Origin: Triplophysa rosa
Lineage: Eukaryota > Chordata > Actinopteri > Cypriniformes > Nemacheilidae
Length of the DNA stretch: 64,000 nucleotides
Assembly (NCBI RefSeq): GCF_024868665.1
Contig: NC_079894.1
Location: 6,473,426-6,537,425 of the forward strand
Direction of reading: 5' to 3'
In this document: piece after piece, positions 1-13,100 of the stretch
Layout of the letters: every line of letters starts with the position of its first letter
Numbering within the stretch: position 1 is the first letter of the stretch
Program-made: the position numbers and the translations under genes
The notes under the pieces: model-generated
Told to the model about the DNA's origin: nothing
Database searches by the model: none
What the model saw: only the letters and a program-made list of their open reading frames with translations

Positions 1-1128
1 GATTGCAAAGATGGCATTTGAGAGCAGGCAGTGAACGTCTATTCTTGTACGGCTCGTTTTCACAGCGCCTTGGAAACCTCTTCGAGTTAGCTCAATCGTC
101 CTGCTAATACATCCCCTGTGACCGCAATTAAAAGCACAAACAACAGTTGACCTTCACCTCGCTTTGCCACCTCAGTCCACTTTCATCTTTTTCATAACCG
201 TTCCCTCTGTATTAGAGGCAGCTATTTAATTATTTCAGAGAACAATCCAAACTTGCCGACCCCCATTTTCATTTGTTGAGACATGCTTCTCCTCACAAAC
301 CGCTGCAGCAATAATCTTGAAAATTTACCCACGAACCATTTAGCTAATGGCTAATAATAACCCTAGTACCTTTTCTAAGGTAGAAAATATGTTAGTTGTA
401 TATGCCTCAGGCTGGCTTCGGAGTACAAACACTACAGTCGGTTTCCCATGGGCTTATATTTATTTGTCCTCCGGTGAGACCAATGGTAAAGATGAATTAT
501 TCAGCGATACTTTACAGAGCGTGTCACTTCGTATTACCGCACGCTCCCTATAGCATAGTAACACAAAAGCAGTCGGACAGCATTTAAAGCCACTTGTATT
601 CTGCTCAATTTGGTGCTAAATCTTCCATTTGAATAAAGAGATTGAAAGTTATCTTAATAACTTAGTAACAGGGAACAATTTCTATTTATGACACCAGAGT
701 GTGAAGTCTCTGGAGGAGTGGATGAACGTCTGTTGCATTTCAAACACATCGGCTGTGTTGTTGAAAGTATAATCTGAGGCTCACAGGGACGAGTACAGGC
801 ACAGTAATGAGGTACTTGTGTTGGGTTGCACTCGCTCTACCTGAAGCCGAGCTGGCATCTTGGCAGCCTAATTCAACAGTTCGCTACACAATACACAGCG
901 CGGCAAAGACATCAAACGTGGAGAGGAAAGTTAACCATGTTGTTCTGGTTATTTTGTGCTCCGGATCTTAATCGAACATCAATGTTGGAAGGACAAAATG
1001 TCCACTGAATAATTCATTACATATATACAGTATGCATAATGAATATGCTATGAATATTACGTTGTTAAGATACATTTGAAGTATTTAAACACCAAATTGA
1101 TGTTCGATCATTTCGCATTCGTGCTTAC

Positions 1129-4100
1129 CAGTTATGCACCATGAGCTTCTGGACGGCCAGCAGGGCGTTGTAGCGGACGAGCTGATCTTCATGATGCATG
1201 TGGTTCATCACTAGCTGTTTACCACCCAGCTGCTCAATCACCCTGAAGGACAGAAAGATGCAGGTCAAGATTATTATGTTCTGTCAGTTGCTTGAGCACA
1301 CAGCGGTTTGGAGATTTTTGCATTTTAATCTAACTCTGGGAATGATGCAGAACAACAGCTGGAGTTCTCAGGCAATGCTCAGCACAATCAGCACCTCCGG
1401 GGTAAAGCAGAAACAAAATGACAAAAATCACGCTGTTACAGCAGCCAGATTTAATCTCGGGCTAGATTTCTACAAGATGCCAGTCTGTTGTTGCGAGGCG
1501 AAATCTTGGTTTCACAATGTCAAACATGATTTTCTTAAATACAGCCGCATCAACACATTTCCCTTAAATTCATCAAAAACAAGGGATGACATGTTAACGT
1601 TAACATGTCAACTAATTTCAAAACTTTTACTAACAGTTTTTTACAAAAAAAGCCTTCTCTTTACCGTAACCATTTAAAACTGTTAATCCCACAGCATGTT
1701 TTGCTAAAAAGACGAAGCCATGACGCCTAAGCAAGTTTTTACTAATCATACATAATAAATTATTGAAGTATATTTTAATACAAAATTATATATGTAACAT
1801 CTTTTTAAATGCGGAAAACTACCTATATCGGTAACGAGTATGCAAAAAGTAGTACACAGCATGACAAAAGAATATTAAGCATTTAACTAGAAAAATATCA
1901 AGTAATCTGTTAACCCGTTTGAAAGGTACTGATAAATGTGTTTCTTCACGTAAAATCAAACTTGATGTAAATATCTTTGTGTGTGTGTAAACAGTCCTTT
2001 AAAAATGTTACGGAGGGTGAGAATAGCAGAATATCACACTTTATATTTCCACTCTTTATTCATTTTTGTTATACATGAATATTAGGCCATGTCTTTTTTT
2101 CATTTTTTGTAATTCGAGAAAATCTAGTCCAGTTTTTTTTTTCAGACGGTTTAATTTAACTCTGTTTAAATTAAAGATTCCACCCTCAGATTCCAGAGTT
2201 TTAAAAAGTTGTATCTTGGCCAAATTTGGTCATATCCTAACAAACCATACATCAATGGAAAGCTTATTTATTCAGGTGACACGTGGATTTTTTACAAAGC
2301 TCATCGCTCTGAAAAGCGATGTGTGCTATGATTGGCCAATTAACCAGTGCGTAGTGATTGGTCGAATACTGCAAGCGTGTGACGCCTCTTATTTGGAACA
2401 TCAGGTTCCAAAGCAATTGTACTGACAGGTACGTCCACCTTACTTGCGTATACATTTGGGCGGTCTTAGTCAACTCATACCACGAACTGACGTAGATTTG
2501 TGGGGGTGTGGTTACACGAGGCGTTTCAGGCAGGTCTGGGTGAGCATTCGCTTTTAGATAGAATGCATCTTTTGTTCCGACACTTTCATTTTTGCAATTT
2601 TACGTGGCTAATACATGCATGGGCAACTTATAACACACCAAAGGCACAGAAAAACACGTATTCGCGCCATATGACCCCTTTAAAGTTAGTGATTTTCCAT
2701 AATTAGCTGCAGTTACAACTAAACCACATCTTGGAGAACAAAACGGAGATCTCTGCACTTGTCACAAATGGGTTCAGCTCTTTTAGACTGATGTTCATCT
2801 GTGACAAGAGATCTTATCTGAAGTGGTATAGTTGTAGGGTTAAAACCAGGGGTGGTGCGGTCCAACGACCCCCTATAGATGTGATTTTTTTTCAAGCAGT
2901 TGGGTTTTCTGAAGAAGAAAGTGTTGTAACTGGTCACCCTCGGGGAATGAAGAGTCTGGAGTGGAAAAAGTATCAGCCAGCCAATCATTGTCGATTTGGA
3001 ATTGAGCAGCATCTTATTCGACACACTTTTATTATGTCATACCACAGGCTATAAAACCATTAAATAAAAGCAAGATATGCGCATGGGCCCAAAATTAAAA
3101 AATGATATGTGTCAAAAATGTCAAATGTATGCAGAGTTGTGGCAATACCTGGCAATGGGTCAGGCTGGATGAGCTGGTACGCCGTGCACTTTGAAGTAAT
3201 GTTAACGTGAATAGTCACTGCTACGATCGTGTGTGTGCAATTACACGGCACGGTAATAACTCTAACCTAAGTGGTTCTCAGCTCTATAATCATCCAGAGC
3301 TACAGGACACATTTGGGTATTAAAAACCAATCCCTGACACCCGCAAATAAAGCGTGAAGGACGGTGTCTCACCTCTTGCCGCGAGGATAATGTCTCACAT
3401 ATTCTCCAACGTCGTGAGCCGCCACAGCAATAACCTGGGGGTCATCAGACACCTCCAACAACCTGGTCAGTATCCTGGCGGGAAGCACAGACAGACAATT
3501 ATTTCAGGTGACTGCAAGCAATCACAAACAGCTCCGGGGTGAAGCTAAACCCGGAGTGAGCAAATACATCTTGGTTGACTGTACGTGGCGCTCGCCTCGG
3601 TCTGGGAAAATATGAAAGGTTCTGCCATTTCAATAAGACGCGAATATGGAGAAACACGCAGCGGGAGGCTTGTTGATCTGAGGAATATCATTTCTCCCAA
3701 GCCTTTACAATAGGTTAAGTGCGAGACGGATCTGCGTCGCACGGAAAGCGGGGAAATGATAAGTCGTGAGAAAACTACAAAATGAGGGGCTCAGGATAGA
3801 GCGAGAAGGTTCAAACGTACCAAATCACCTACACGCTGAGAGCAAGAGATGGAGGAATGAAATTTGACAGAATTTGAGCTGATTGTGGTGATGAGATGAA
3901 TGCGATGAGTAGATTAGGATTTCAAGCGGGCTGTCAGAAGGGTCGAGGTGACGAATTGATTTAACTACTTCGAGATAATGATGAAAATGAGCATCTGGAC
4001 CGCTGCCAATATTTCTTTCATGTGGACTGGCACCTTATTACAGCTAATAAACCCTATCAAATGCTTTGATAGTTAAACCTTTTTTTTTTAGATAAGCAGT

Positions 4101-7100
4101 CATTATATGTTTACATCACATGTCAAATGGCTTGTTGCGCCCCCTCAAAAGAAATGTGCACCAGTCGCCACCGCGTCCCACATTTCTATCTTTGTGTGTT
4201 ATACTGTATAGTGTTCAGCCGTACTGTCTTACTTGAGCAGCTCGTAGTTCTTTTCATTGAGGCGAACAGCATTTTCCCTCCAGAACTTTTCAGATTTGTG
4301 TACTGGACTCCACTCCAGCCGGCCAGACTTCAGCTCAGAGCTGTACTCATCGAAAGAGCTGCGTTAACAACAAGAGAAAAAAACGTCATCATCTGGATCA
4401 AAATGAACTTTGAAGGTTTTTTAAGAGAATATTCATTTCCGCTGAACTATCTCTTCAAGAATTAAACAGCAGAGTGTGTCATTCCGCATCAGCAGGGACG
4501 CAGACTAATAAACTGTGTGGTGAATACATACAAATGTATTTCCATCCAAAACCTGAGCCAAGTTTGTCATGAAGAGGACATACAGCATTCAACAGCGTTC
4601 ACCTGAGGTCCTGGACACTCTCTCCCAATCTCTCCAGGAGGAGCTTGATGTCATCGGTGATGTCCTCATCATCATATTTCTGCTGGTCCAGATTCTCCAG
4701 CTGTTTGAGCACTTTGCACTGGATCATGGCTAGAGCGTACTCCTGACGCGTCTCTCTCTCCGCTGACTTCTCCAGCAGGTTCTACAGCAACAAACAAACA
4801 GAACGTTAGGGCTGTCAAAAAGAATCGATTTTACGATGCAGATGTGAACGATTACTGCATGGATGCATACAAACATATAATCGATGCAATTAAACATCAT
4901 AGCCTATGTGCCCGTTGTCACTGTTCTATCTCGCGTGCGATGCGCTTAGCTGGGTGCATCTCTGGGTCGGCTCTTCCCTCTCTGCACGACATCTACAACA
5001 GGCGATGCAAAGTCAGAGCTGTCAAAATCATTAAAGACCCTGCTAATTCTCTTTTCTGTCTACTGCAGTCTGGTAGACGTTTCCGCAGTCTGTTGGCCAA
5101 AACAGAGAGGCTCAAGAAGAGCTTTTCCCCCCAGGCCATTAGACACCTTAATATGGACACATCCCGCACTTTAAGGCACTTTACCATTGTAATTATAACC
5201 CATTAACATATATTTGCACATTTCGGATTCCATTGCCATTTGCTGTCTACCTCAACACTGATCTCTTATTTAAACTCCTAGTTATCATAAGAGAACAATC
5301 TTTAAACTTCTCAAGCTGCGTTCCCACCAAACGCGAATGAAGCGTTAAGCGTGAAGTGATTTACATGTTAAGTCAATGCAAAGACGCGATAAGACATCCT
5401 GCGGCGCGATTCGCACAAATGAAGCGTGAAGTGATTTACATGTTAAGTCAATGCAAAGACGCGATAGGACATCCTGCGCCGCGATTCGCGCGAATGAGGG
5501 GTTTGACGTGCGAAACTCACGAGTTGAAAAATCTGAACTTTGGCGAAGATTCGTGCCGCGTTAACCAATCAGGAGCTTGCTCTAGTAGTGACGTGCAGTG
5601 TCTGTGCACGAAGGCAGCCCAGAGAAACAGATAAGAAGTGCATCTGAAGTCTATTTGAATTATAAACAGAGAGCGTCTTTGCAATAACTAATCACATATT
5701 TAAAAACTACAATACTAATTTCTCGCTAGAAATGCAATCAGAAGTTGTTGAAAGTGAAAATGAAACTTACTATGCTCCAACGGGCATTTCGGCCACCATT
5801 TAATTTTTTCGAGCTTGCGTCTGTTGTGAATTTCATGCGCGAATGACGCGAGTAAACTCAAAAAGTTCAAGAGTCCAACTAGGCGCGAATAGCGCGATTC
5901 ATTCGCGCAAGTCGCGTTTGGTGGGATGTAAATAAATTGTTTTTGTTATTTTCCTTTGTATATATATTTTCTACATTTTTTATTTTCTTCTCTATGTTGC
6001 ACAGTTTTATGAGTGTACCAAATGAACATTTCACTGCATGTTTACAAAATGTACGTGACAAATAAAATCTTGAATCTTCAGTGTTAAAGTGTGAGGGAGA
6101 CAGACTTACTTGAGCAGTGATATTTAAAATGGATGATGCAACGCATCGCGATGCATCGGGATATCAAATTGAATCGATGACATAATAATCGCAATCGAAT
6201 CGAATCAGGAGACCAGTGGTTTCCAGTGAAAAGCAATTTGTTTGTTCACAATAACATGTGACACAATCAAAGAAAATGAGGAGATATTTGATCATTAAAT
6301 GTGGGTGAAAGAGGATTTCAGTGGGGGGTGGGTCTACCGTCTACGGTTGTATTCATGGCTGTTGAGGTTTAAAACAAAAAGATTGTACCTTTATGTATTG
6401 TCATTTAGTTGTGTTATGTTTGGATAGAAGGTGGCGTAGTGGCCAAAATTTAGGTACCACAAATACATGTACTGTACATATAATTATATCTTTTTTATTT
6501 AAAATGTGGCAAGTATAGTTTGGTTTCGTCTTGGACACCATGGCTACGTTCATACAGCACCAGAATTCGGTTGTCAGTCCTGTATTTGAGTTCTTAATAC
6601 GGTTGTGTTCACACGCAGTTCGGTTATTTACGAGTTTGACAACCGTATTGTATAACCGAACTCACACCTTTACATTTTTGGGACTCACAACCGCATTTGC
6701 GGAGAAGCCCTGCTGTGTGAATGGAATCGTACTGGACAACTAACCCAGCGTTCCATTCCGAAGTGATCATCCCTATGCCCTACTCCCTTCGAAGAGTAAA
6801 TCTCTTTATGTGTAAACTCTAGAGGGAAAAACACAATTGTATCTCCTAATTTGTCCGTTTAAAATTCACTTGGCAAAAGGAGCGATAAAAACAACATCAT
6901 TTTCTATTTATTTGGAGTGTTTATTACTTCTTTGCGAATAAAATCGCGCCTAGTTTTGCTATATAGCACTAAATCCATTGCGATAATGTCTGTAGTATGC
7001 ACCATCTTTCATGTGTACGTCCGTCACTATGGTTACAAGCGTCGCGTGCGAATACCATACAGGCTTGAGTTCGGTTTCTCGTTCAAACAGACTCACGCCC

Positions 7101-10100
7101 GTAAGTAAATACGGTTGTTAATCCTAAAAAGTGACTGTATGAACGTACCCATGTTTTGTGTTTATTATTACAGACGGTATTTAAGAGCTGTAGAAAAATG
7201 TTAAAGCAACAGTAGTTGAATGCATGAAATAAGACCCTTGGTCCTTGGCCTCTGCAGTCAAAAGATACAGTAAGTTGTTGAGAGTGAGATACAGAAGTAT
7301 GAAAATAAATTCCCCTTTACATTAAAATCTCAGTTATTAAGTCTATATAATCTGTAAGAACTTTACTGAGAATTTCCACCAATGGTTTGATATTTTACCA
7401 GTACATTAGTGACGCAGGCTCTTTGGAGTTTAATAAAGAACTTGTGACTTGAAGAGGAAATCAGCATGTCAAATTAAAATAAGTGCTTTTTCCGTCTTAA
7501 AAACACTGAACGGGTTTGATTCTTTTGCCAGGAAACACTAATGTAACAACTGACTTAAAAAAAAAAGCTCTTAGTTGTACCAAGATAAGATGTTGCCTTT
7601 GAAAGCTCTTTTAAAAGCCTTGTTAAACACGCCACAGTCTGACCTCACAAAAAATGTTCTCTCTGAACATCCTTCCTGATGACCAGTTAATAACTTAAAT
7701 CCAACCGTACGCAACATCAAATCAACTCATACTGCCAAGACATTATGATCAGTTCATGTATATAAGGACAATCAGATGCAAAACACAAACAGATAATTAA
7801 TGAAATAAACTACAATTTTTGGTCACGTGTATTGTGTTAATACAGCCAGGACCTTTGGCTTTAAGTTTGATCATAGACTCAAAGTGAAATATAAATTCCT
7901 TTCATCTTAAGCTCTAAAAGAAGAACCTCAAATGAATTAGATATTCACAACCTTGATGAAACATCCAGATCTAATTTCCAATGGGTCTGACTCACTGTTA
8001 CCGAGACGCTTTCATTTAAAGCGAGCCGAGTACAAACCAAGTCATTATTAAGCATCTCATTGCTTCCCAGCAGCTTTTAATCAGTTGAATTGTGACATTA
8101 TCATACAATAAAGCCTCCGATAAAACGGAGAAATTAGAGTTACTAAAAGCTCTGCTAGAGGGGCAGCAGAGATTTTAAACAGAATATGTGATGGTGGAGG
8201 TATAGTTTCTATCATGCAGTAGTGGCAGATTCCCAATAGTGTGAGAACCGGCGGGTTGAATTACGACACTAATGCATTTTAAACAGCTGATGAAGGGCTC
8301 GGGAATTAAAATTCGCAGCAGACAAATATACGGTCTAAATGTAGTTTGGTGCAATTTAACACAACCAGAAAATGTTATGCCTCTGTACAAGCCACAAATC
8401 ATTGTGTTTTCTGCATCATTAAATAATATTTAATGGGCAAATATCAAGTGAAGTACTCCATCAGACATAATCCTAAAGAGAGCTCCACCAATCAGAGATG
8501 TTGCTATTACCATGGAAACTAAAACATCACCTGGAGCTATCCCAAACTAAAACATCCCATGATGCATTGCGAATAAGATATTTATAATATTTATGTTTGT
8601 ATGTTTGGATTTAATTAAATCCAATTACCTGTAATATTAAAATAAATGGTTTTAAATTATACTGTCATTTTTATGTGATTACACCCTTTCCAGTGATTTA
8701 TGGGATACATTCATATCCCAAAAGAATGCTAGGTAGGCTACTAGTTTTGTCACAATACCGCAAACATATCTTACGATCCTATACCAGCTGAAGTATCATG
8801 ATACCAAGTAGTATCACGATGCTGTGCCATGTTGATAATTAAAATCTACAAAATAAACTAACATTTCCTAAATATAGATCTAGATGAAAAAATCTTGTAT
8901 TTACTAGTAAACTGTATTATTCTGTAATATATTATAGTTTTACCACACTTATTTAGTGTACACTACAATATTTTGTAGTATTAACTAAAGCTGCGCTAGA
9001 CTTTTTAGACTTTTTAATGACGAACAGGCTCGTAAAAATCCGGCATATTTTTTACCCGTCACTATAGTGCAAGGTGACGTTACGTGCTAATTAGCATGTT
9101 TGTGACATCATCACTATGTACATGCATTTACTCTCTGACCTTACTGTGTTTTAATACAACTGAATACCCAATAAAGTCTTTAAACATCGCACCACTGTGC
9201 GCGCCTGTGTGTATATGTGAGCATGCAACGCGGGGTCTGATTAAGATGCATGCATTGCAGAATCCAGAAACAACGCTTCAAACAACGTAATCGCTGCGTT
9301 AGTATGAAAAGTGTAAAAAGATGTTCAGTTCGTTTTGAAACTATGGTGAAACGAATTAGATGGTGGTGGGCCGTCATGCATCAGCATCACGGTATGGTAG
9401 TATAGCACCGGTACACCGTGCAACCCATAGGTACACCGTCTTCTACATGATTTTTTGGTATGTATGAACATGAATGCAAAAACCACTGGAACCAAGGACA
9501 CATCACTGCTCTGTTGGCAAACAAACTGGAAAAACAATTGCACATTCATCCAACTTGGACAAAGACTTCATACCTTTTAAGTTGGCGATGTCTCCTTCAT
9601 ATATTTGCACAAAGAACATTTCTGGCTGTATTATACATGAGTCACAACACACGCAATGAATGATTGTAAGTGTTAGAGGGTCAGACAACTGATCAACCCA
9701 ATACACAGCTGTAGTTAACAGGATGATGGATTGTAGCACAGTGCTGTCCTGCACATCTCTCTCACATTCTACATCTATGCATTCTTAAACACTGCTTTCT
9801 CATTCATTGCACATAAGGCATTGATGGATGACTAGTTGGTGTAGCTTGAATGAGAGTAAATGAACATTTTAAATAAGACATTTATCTGAAAAATGTCTAG
9901 ACAACCGACTGTGGAATGGATATGAATAGAGATATATTTCAGACTTTTCAATGCATGTGCGACAGTTCATGGCTGGAACTTTTAATAAGTGGAGCAAAAA
10001 CAAATAAAAAATGAGCCGCATTGTGTTTCAAATGTGGCTTAGTGCCTGCAGCCGAATCACTGCCAAGATGGCATTCAGTTTTCTCACTCAAGTGATAACG

Positions 10101-13100
10101 CTCATAATACACAACCATTATCACTGCTGTATAGTGATTTCATTTCAACATTTCAAATGTTCTGTTGGAGAACTCCATCAGACTTAAATACATACTTGTT
10201 CTATATAATCTCTTACATGTCTATTCCAAGAACACAGAGAGAGAGAAATCCGAGCAGCTAAATATCCAACACCAATAAAGATTGCGCTCAATATTGATTT
10301 TATTAACACCAATAGAGGACTACAACTAAGCTAACCTAGAAGCCAATTATCTTAATCTTGAGTGTTTTAAGCATTTCCTCAGACCTATATAGAACTATGG
10401 TTAAGAGTCTGCAAATGTGCAGCATAAATAATGGCAAATGGGCAGAAGCAGATCCATTGATAGGTGCAAAATGGAATCTATGTCATAATGAACCGGAACA
10501 GAGCGAGAATACCTGGTCAGGGCAACTTAATAAGCTCTCCAGCAGGTGAGATGAATGAAGCGCTGCACTCTAATTCAATACTGTCAGCGACGTTGACAAT
10601 GAATTCATTACGCAACTCTAATGCCAACAACAGAGCCCGGCTTTCAAGGCTAATTTGAACATTAAACATAGCCAGCAGCCAGCCCGCCGTCAGCGTGAGT
10701 GAAAATGAAACACCAAATAAGAATAACAAGGAGCCTGTTTTGTGCCTCCGCTATATATTCAACAAATGTGCGCCTGCAGAGTAAAAGTAATAAGCCAGAC
10801 GAAAGATAAAATGCCTTGGGACTAAATTTGGCAGCACTATAGCTTCAATCAAATCATTCGAATGATCAACATGTGCAGGAAGGTAGTTTTTATCAGTTTC
10901 CTGTCTCTAAAAACCAAGCGGTGAAAGAGCGATGGCAACCAGAGCGTGCAAAAAAATTTGTCAATCTGCAAACCTAATAAGGTCATAATGAGTTTCTTGG
11001 TGCATTCATTGTGAGAGTTCTGGGTAAATTAAATCCTTTCAGAATAAAAGTATGAATGATGCGCTAATGGACTTCCTCTGCTGCTGCGTGAACCTGAGGC
11101 TTGTTTTTCCAGCAAATGATGGTGACGAAAGCTCCCGCACAGAGGAGATGGTATCCTATTGGAACAAAACGAAAAAATGCTGCGTTCGTCACCGGAACTT
11201 ACAACACACGCCTGCGCCATTTGCCGGAAAAACAAGCCTCTGGTTCACGCGCAGCCGAGGGATAACAGAAGTGTGACATTATCGTTAATAGCATTGTCAA
11301 TATGGATATTTCTCTTAAACAAAGGCATCGTTTCGCTTCAGAAGACCTTTGTTAAGACCCGTGTCGAGCAGTTCTTTGATCGATGGATGCACTTTTTGGA
11401 GCTTCAAAAAAATGTCCCCCCATTCACTCCCATTCTACAGCTTGGAAGAAAGATGATACATGATACGTGGACTGCAATTATTTCTTAAAGAAGAAAGTCA
11501 TATTAAGTGCCTTGAGGGTGAGTAAAACATGGGGAAAATTTGTTTCTTGGCTGAAATATCCCTTTAAGTAGCACAGGAAAATATTTAGTAATAGCCAAAA
11601 ATAAATTGCATGGGTCATGGTTCTTTCATGCCAAAAATCATCAGGATATTAGGTAAAGATCATGTTCCCCCTAGTGAAAAATAAATATACTAAAATGTAT
11701 TTGAAATACGTTTATTTCATGCTAAGTATACTGCAAATCCATTTACATCTTATGTACTTAATGAAAATACACTGCGATTGTATTTGTGGTATACTAAATT
11801 AAGTTAAGGGACAGCCCATATCAGGGTTAATCATTGATCGGAAATATGCTGTTTAATTGTGATTTTTGCCAGTGAATTTAGAAATATCTGCCTTCCATTA
11901 TTCAAGGAGATAGGACTGTTGTCTTGCTAAGAGGTAAATAGCTGCCCAGAGGCGTTGCAAACATGGTCACCGAGTGGCATGACTTCCGTTAACGGACTTT
12001 GCTCGGAACATTGATTATATAGACATAGATGGTTTATTCGACGTAGTGTTGCTTTCGTCAACGAAAATTATGAATAAATATCGGCGTCAACGAACCTTTA
12101 TCACGTGACGAAAACGAGACGAGACGAAACGTTATAACGTTATTTCGTCTGATGCTTTAACCTAGATGTGGAGCGGAATCCTGTTATTTAAATGTCATCT
12201 GGCTGTTCTGCGTGTCTGAGTGAATTATGTGCACAGTTTAACATACAACACGAGTGATGGTCGAGGATTTATCTGCGTCTGCACTGTATGAGGATATGAA
12301 CAAATGAACTTCATATCCACAGTTGCTCAGAGAGTTTATTTTACGAGCGTTTACTGTTTGAGTGAAGCTATCGGTAAACACATAAACTCAAGCGTCTTCC
12401 CAAAGACCCGTCAAAATAAAGGTCCCGTTAAATTGAACACTCCGACAAAAATACTTTAGTGAACTATAGTATTTGCTATTGAAAATTGTAGTGCCCTTGT
12501 AGTAAATTGATAAACACTGTATACTATAGTAAAGTTCAAAAACACGATAGTATCTAAGACTTTTACTGCAGTTTACTATAGTAAATACTATAGTATACTA
12601 CAGTAATTTATGTCGACAAATATACCACTATTGTATAGTAAAAAAGGAAAAACACACAAATTAGAAAAATTAAAACAAATTTAGGTAGTGTAAAAATTAT
12701 ATGGCCCTAATTTATCCATCTGTATGTAACATGAATGTCTTTTGTCAGTTACCTGCCTTTTCATGATTTCAATTTATACTTGTGCTCCTACTGTTTGGCC
12801 TGTGCTACCAAACTTTAAACCTCTCTAGCTCCAGTGCAATGTGCAAAAAAAGTCTGCATTAATTTACTGCATTCTGTATGCTACTACACGGCACTGAGGG
12901 CAGTCACTCTTTTCCTGTTGGTTCTTTGCAATGCTGGCAAATGTAACCTTCCAGTTGACTTGCGAAATCACTTCCATTTGTTTTATTAATAAAGGATATT
13001 GGAAGTAAAATCAGTCTGGGTAATTACAAATACTTTGATTTTAATAGTCACACAGCAAGTAAAAGAAAATGTGTATAGGAAAATGATGCATCGAGAATCG

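Larger units (their letters stand above)
4965..6080 (+). mobile_element. L2-like LINE 3' fragment, interrupted by a MITE
   Basis: Frame +2 of 4965-5206 encodes a C-terminal LINE reverse-transcriptase tail, including [20 protein letters not shown] followed by [13 protein letters not shown], typical of L2/CR1-like LINEs. The 3' UTR continues after the MITE at 5936 and ends with AAATAAAATCTTGAATCTTC near 6078. The 5' part is missing (ordinary 5' truncation). Strand plus, antisense to atp6v1h. Confidence 0.65.
4807..6222. mobile_element. hAT-like DNA element remnant carrying nested insertions
   Basis: The left end TAGGGCTGTCAAAAAGAATC and the right end rich in AATCGAATCG/GATGCATCG have the composition of hAT-family ends; related sequence occurs at 13072-13167. 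Between them lie a LINE fragment and a MITE (separate entries), so the outer element is the oldest layer. No intact transposase and no clear 8-bp duplication were found. Confidence 0.5.

Noticed and set aside
1..1128. Terminal atp6v1h exon within the window
   Set aside because: I looked on the minus strand for a sequence encoding WEYLGKQL and a stop and found none, so the last exon is taken to be off the left edge.
1198..1677. 159-codon plus-strand ORF
   Set aside because: It runs antisense across the last visible atp6v1h exon and into its intron; shadow of a real gene.
5356..5634. 92-codon ORF with a repeated protein segment
   Set aside because: Produced by the 75-bp tandem duplication (a multiple of three) within a MITE.
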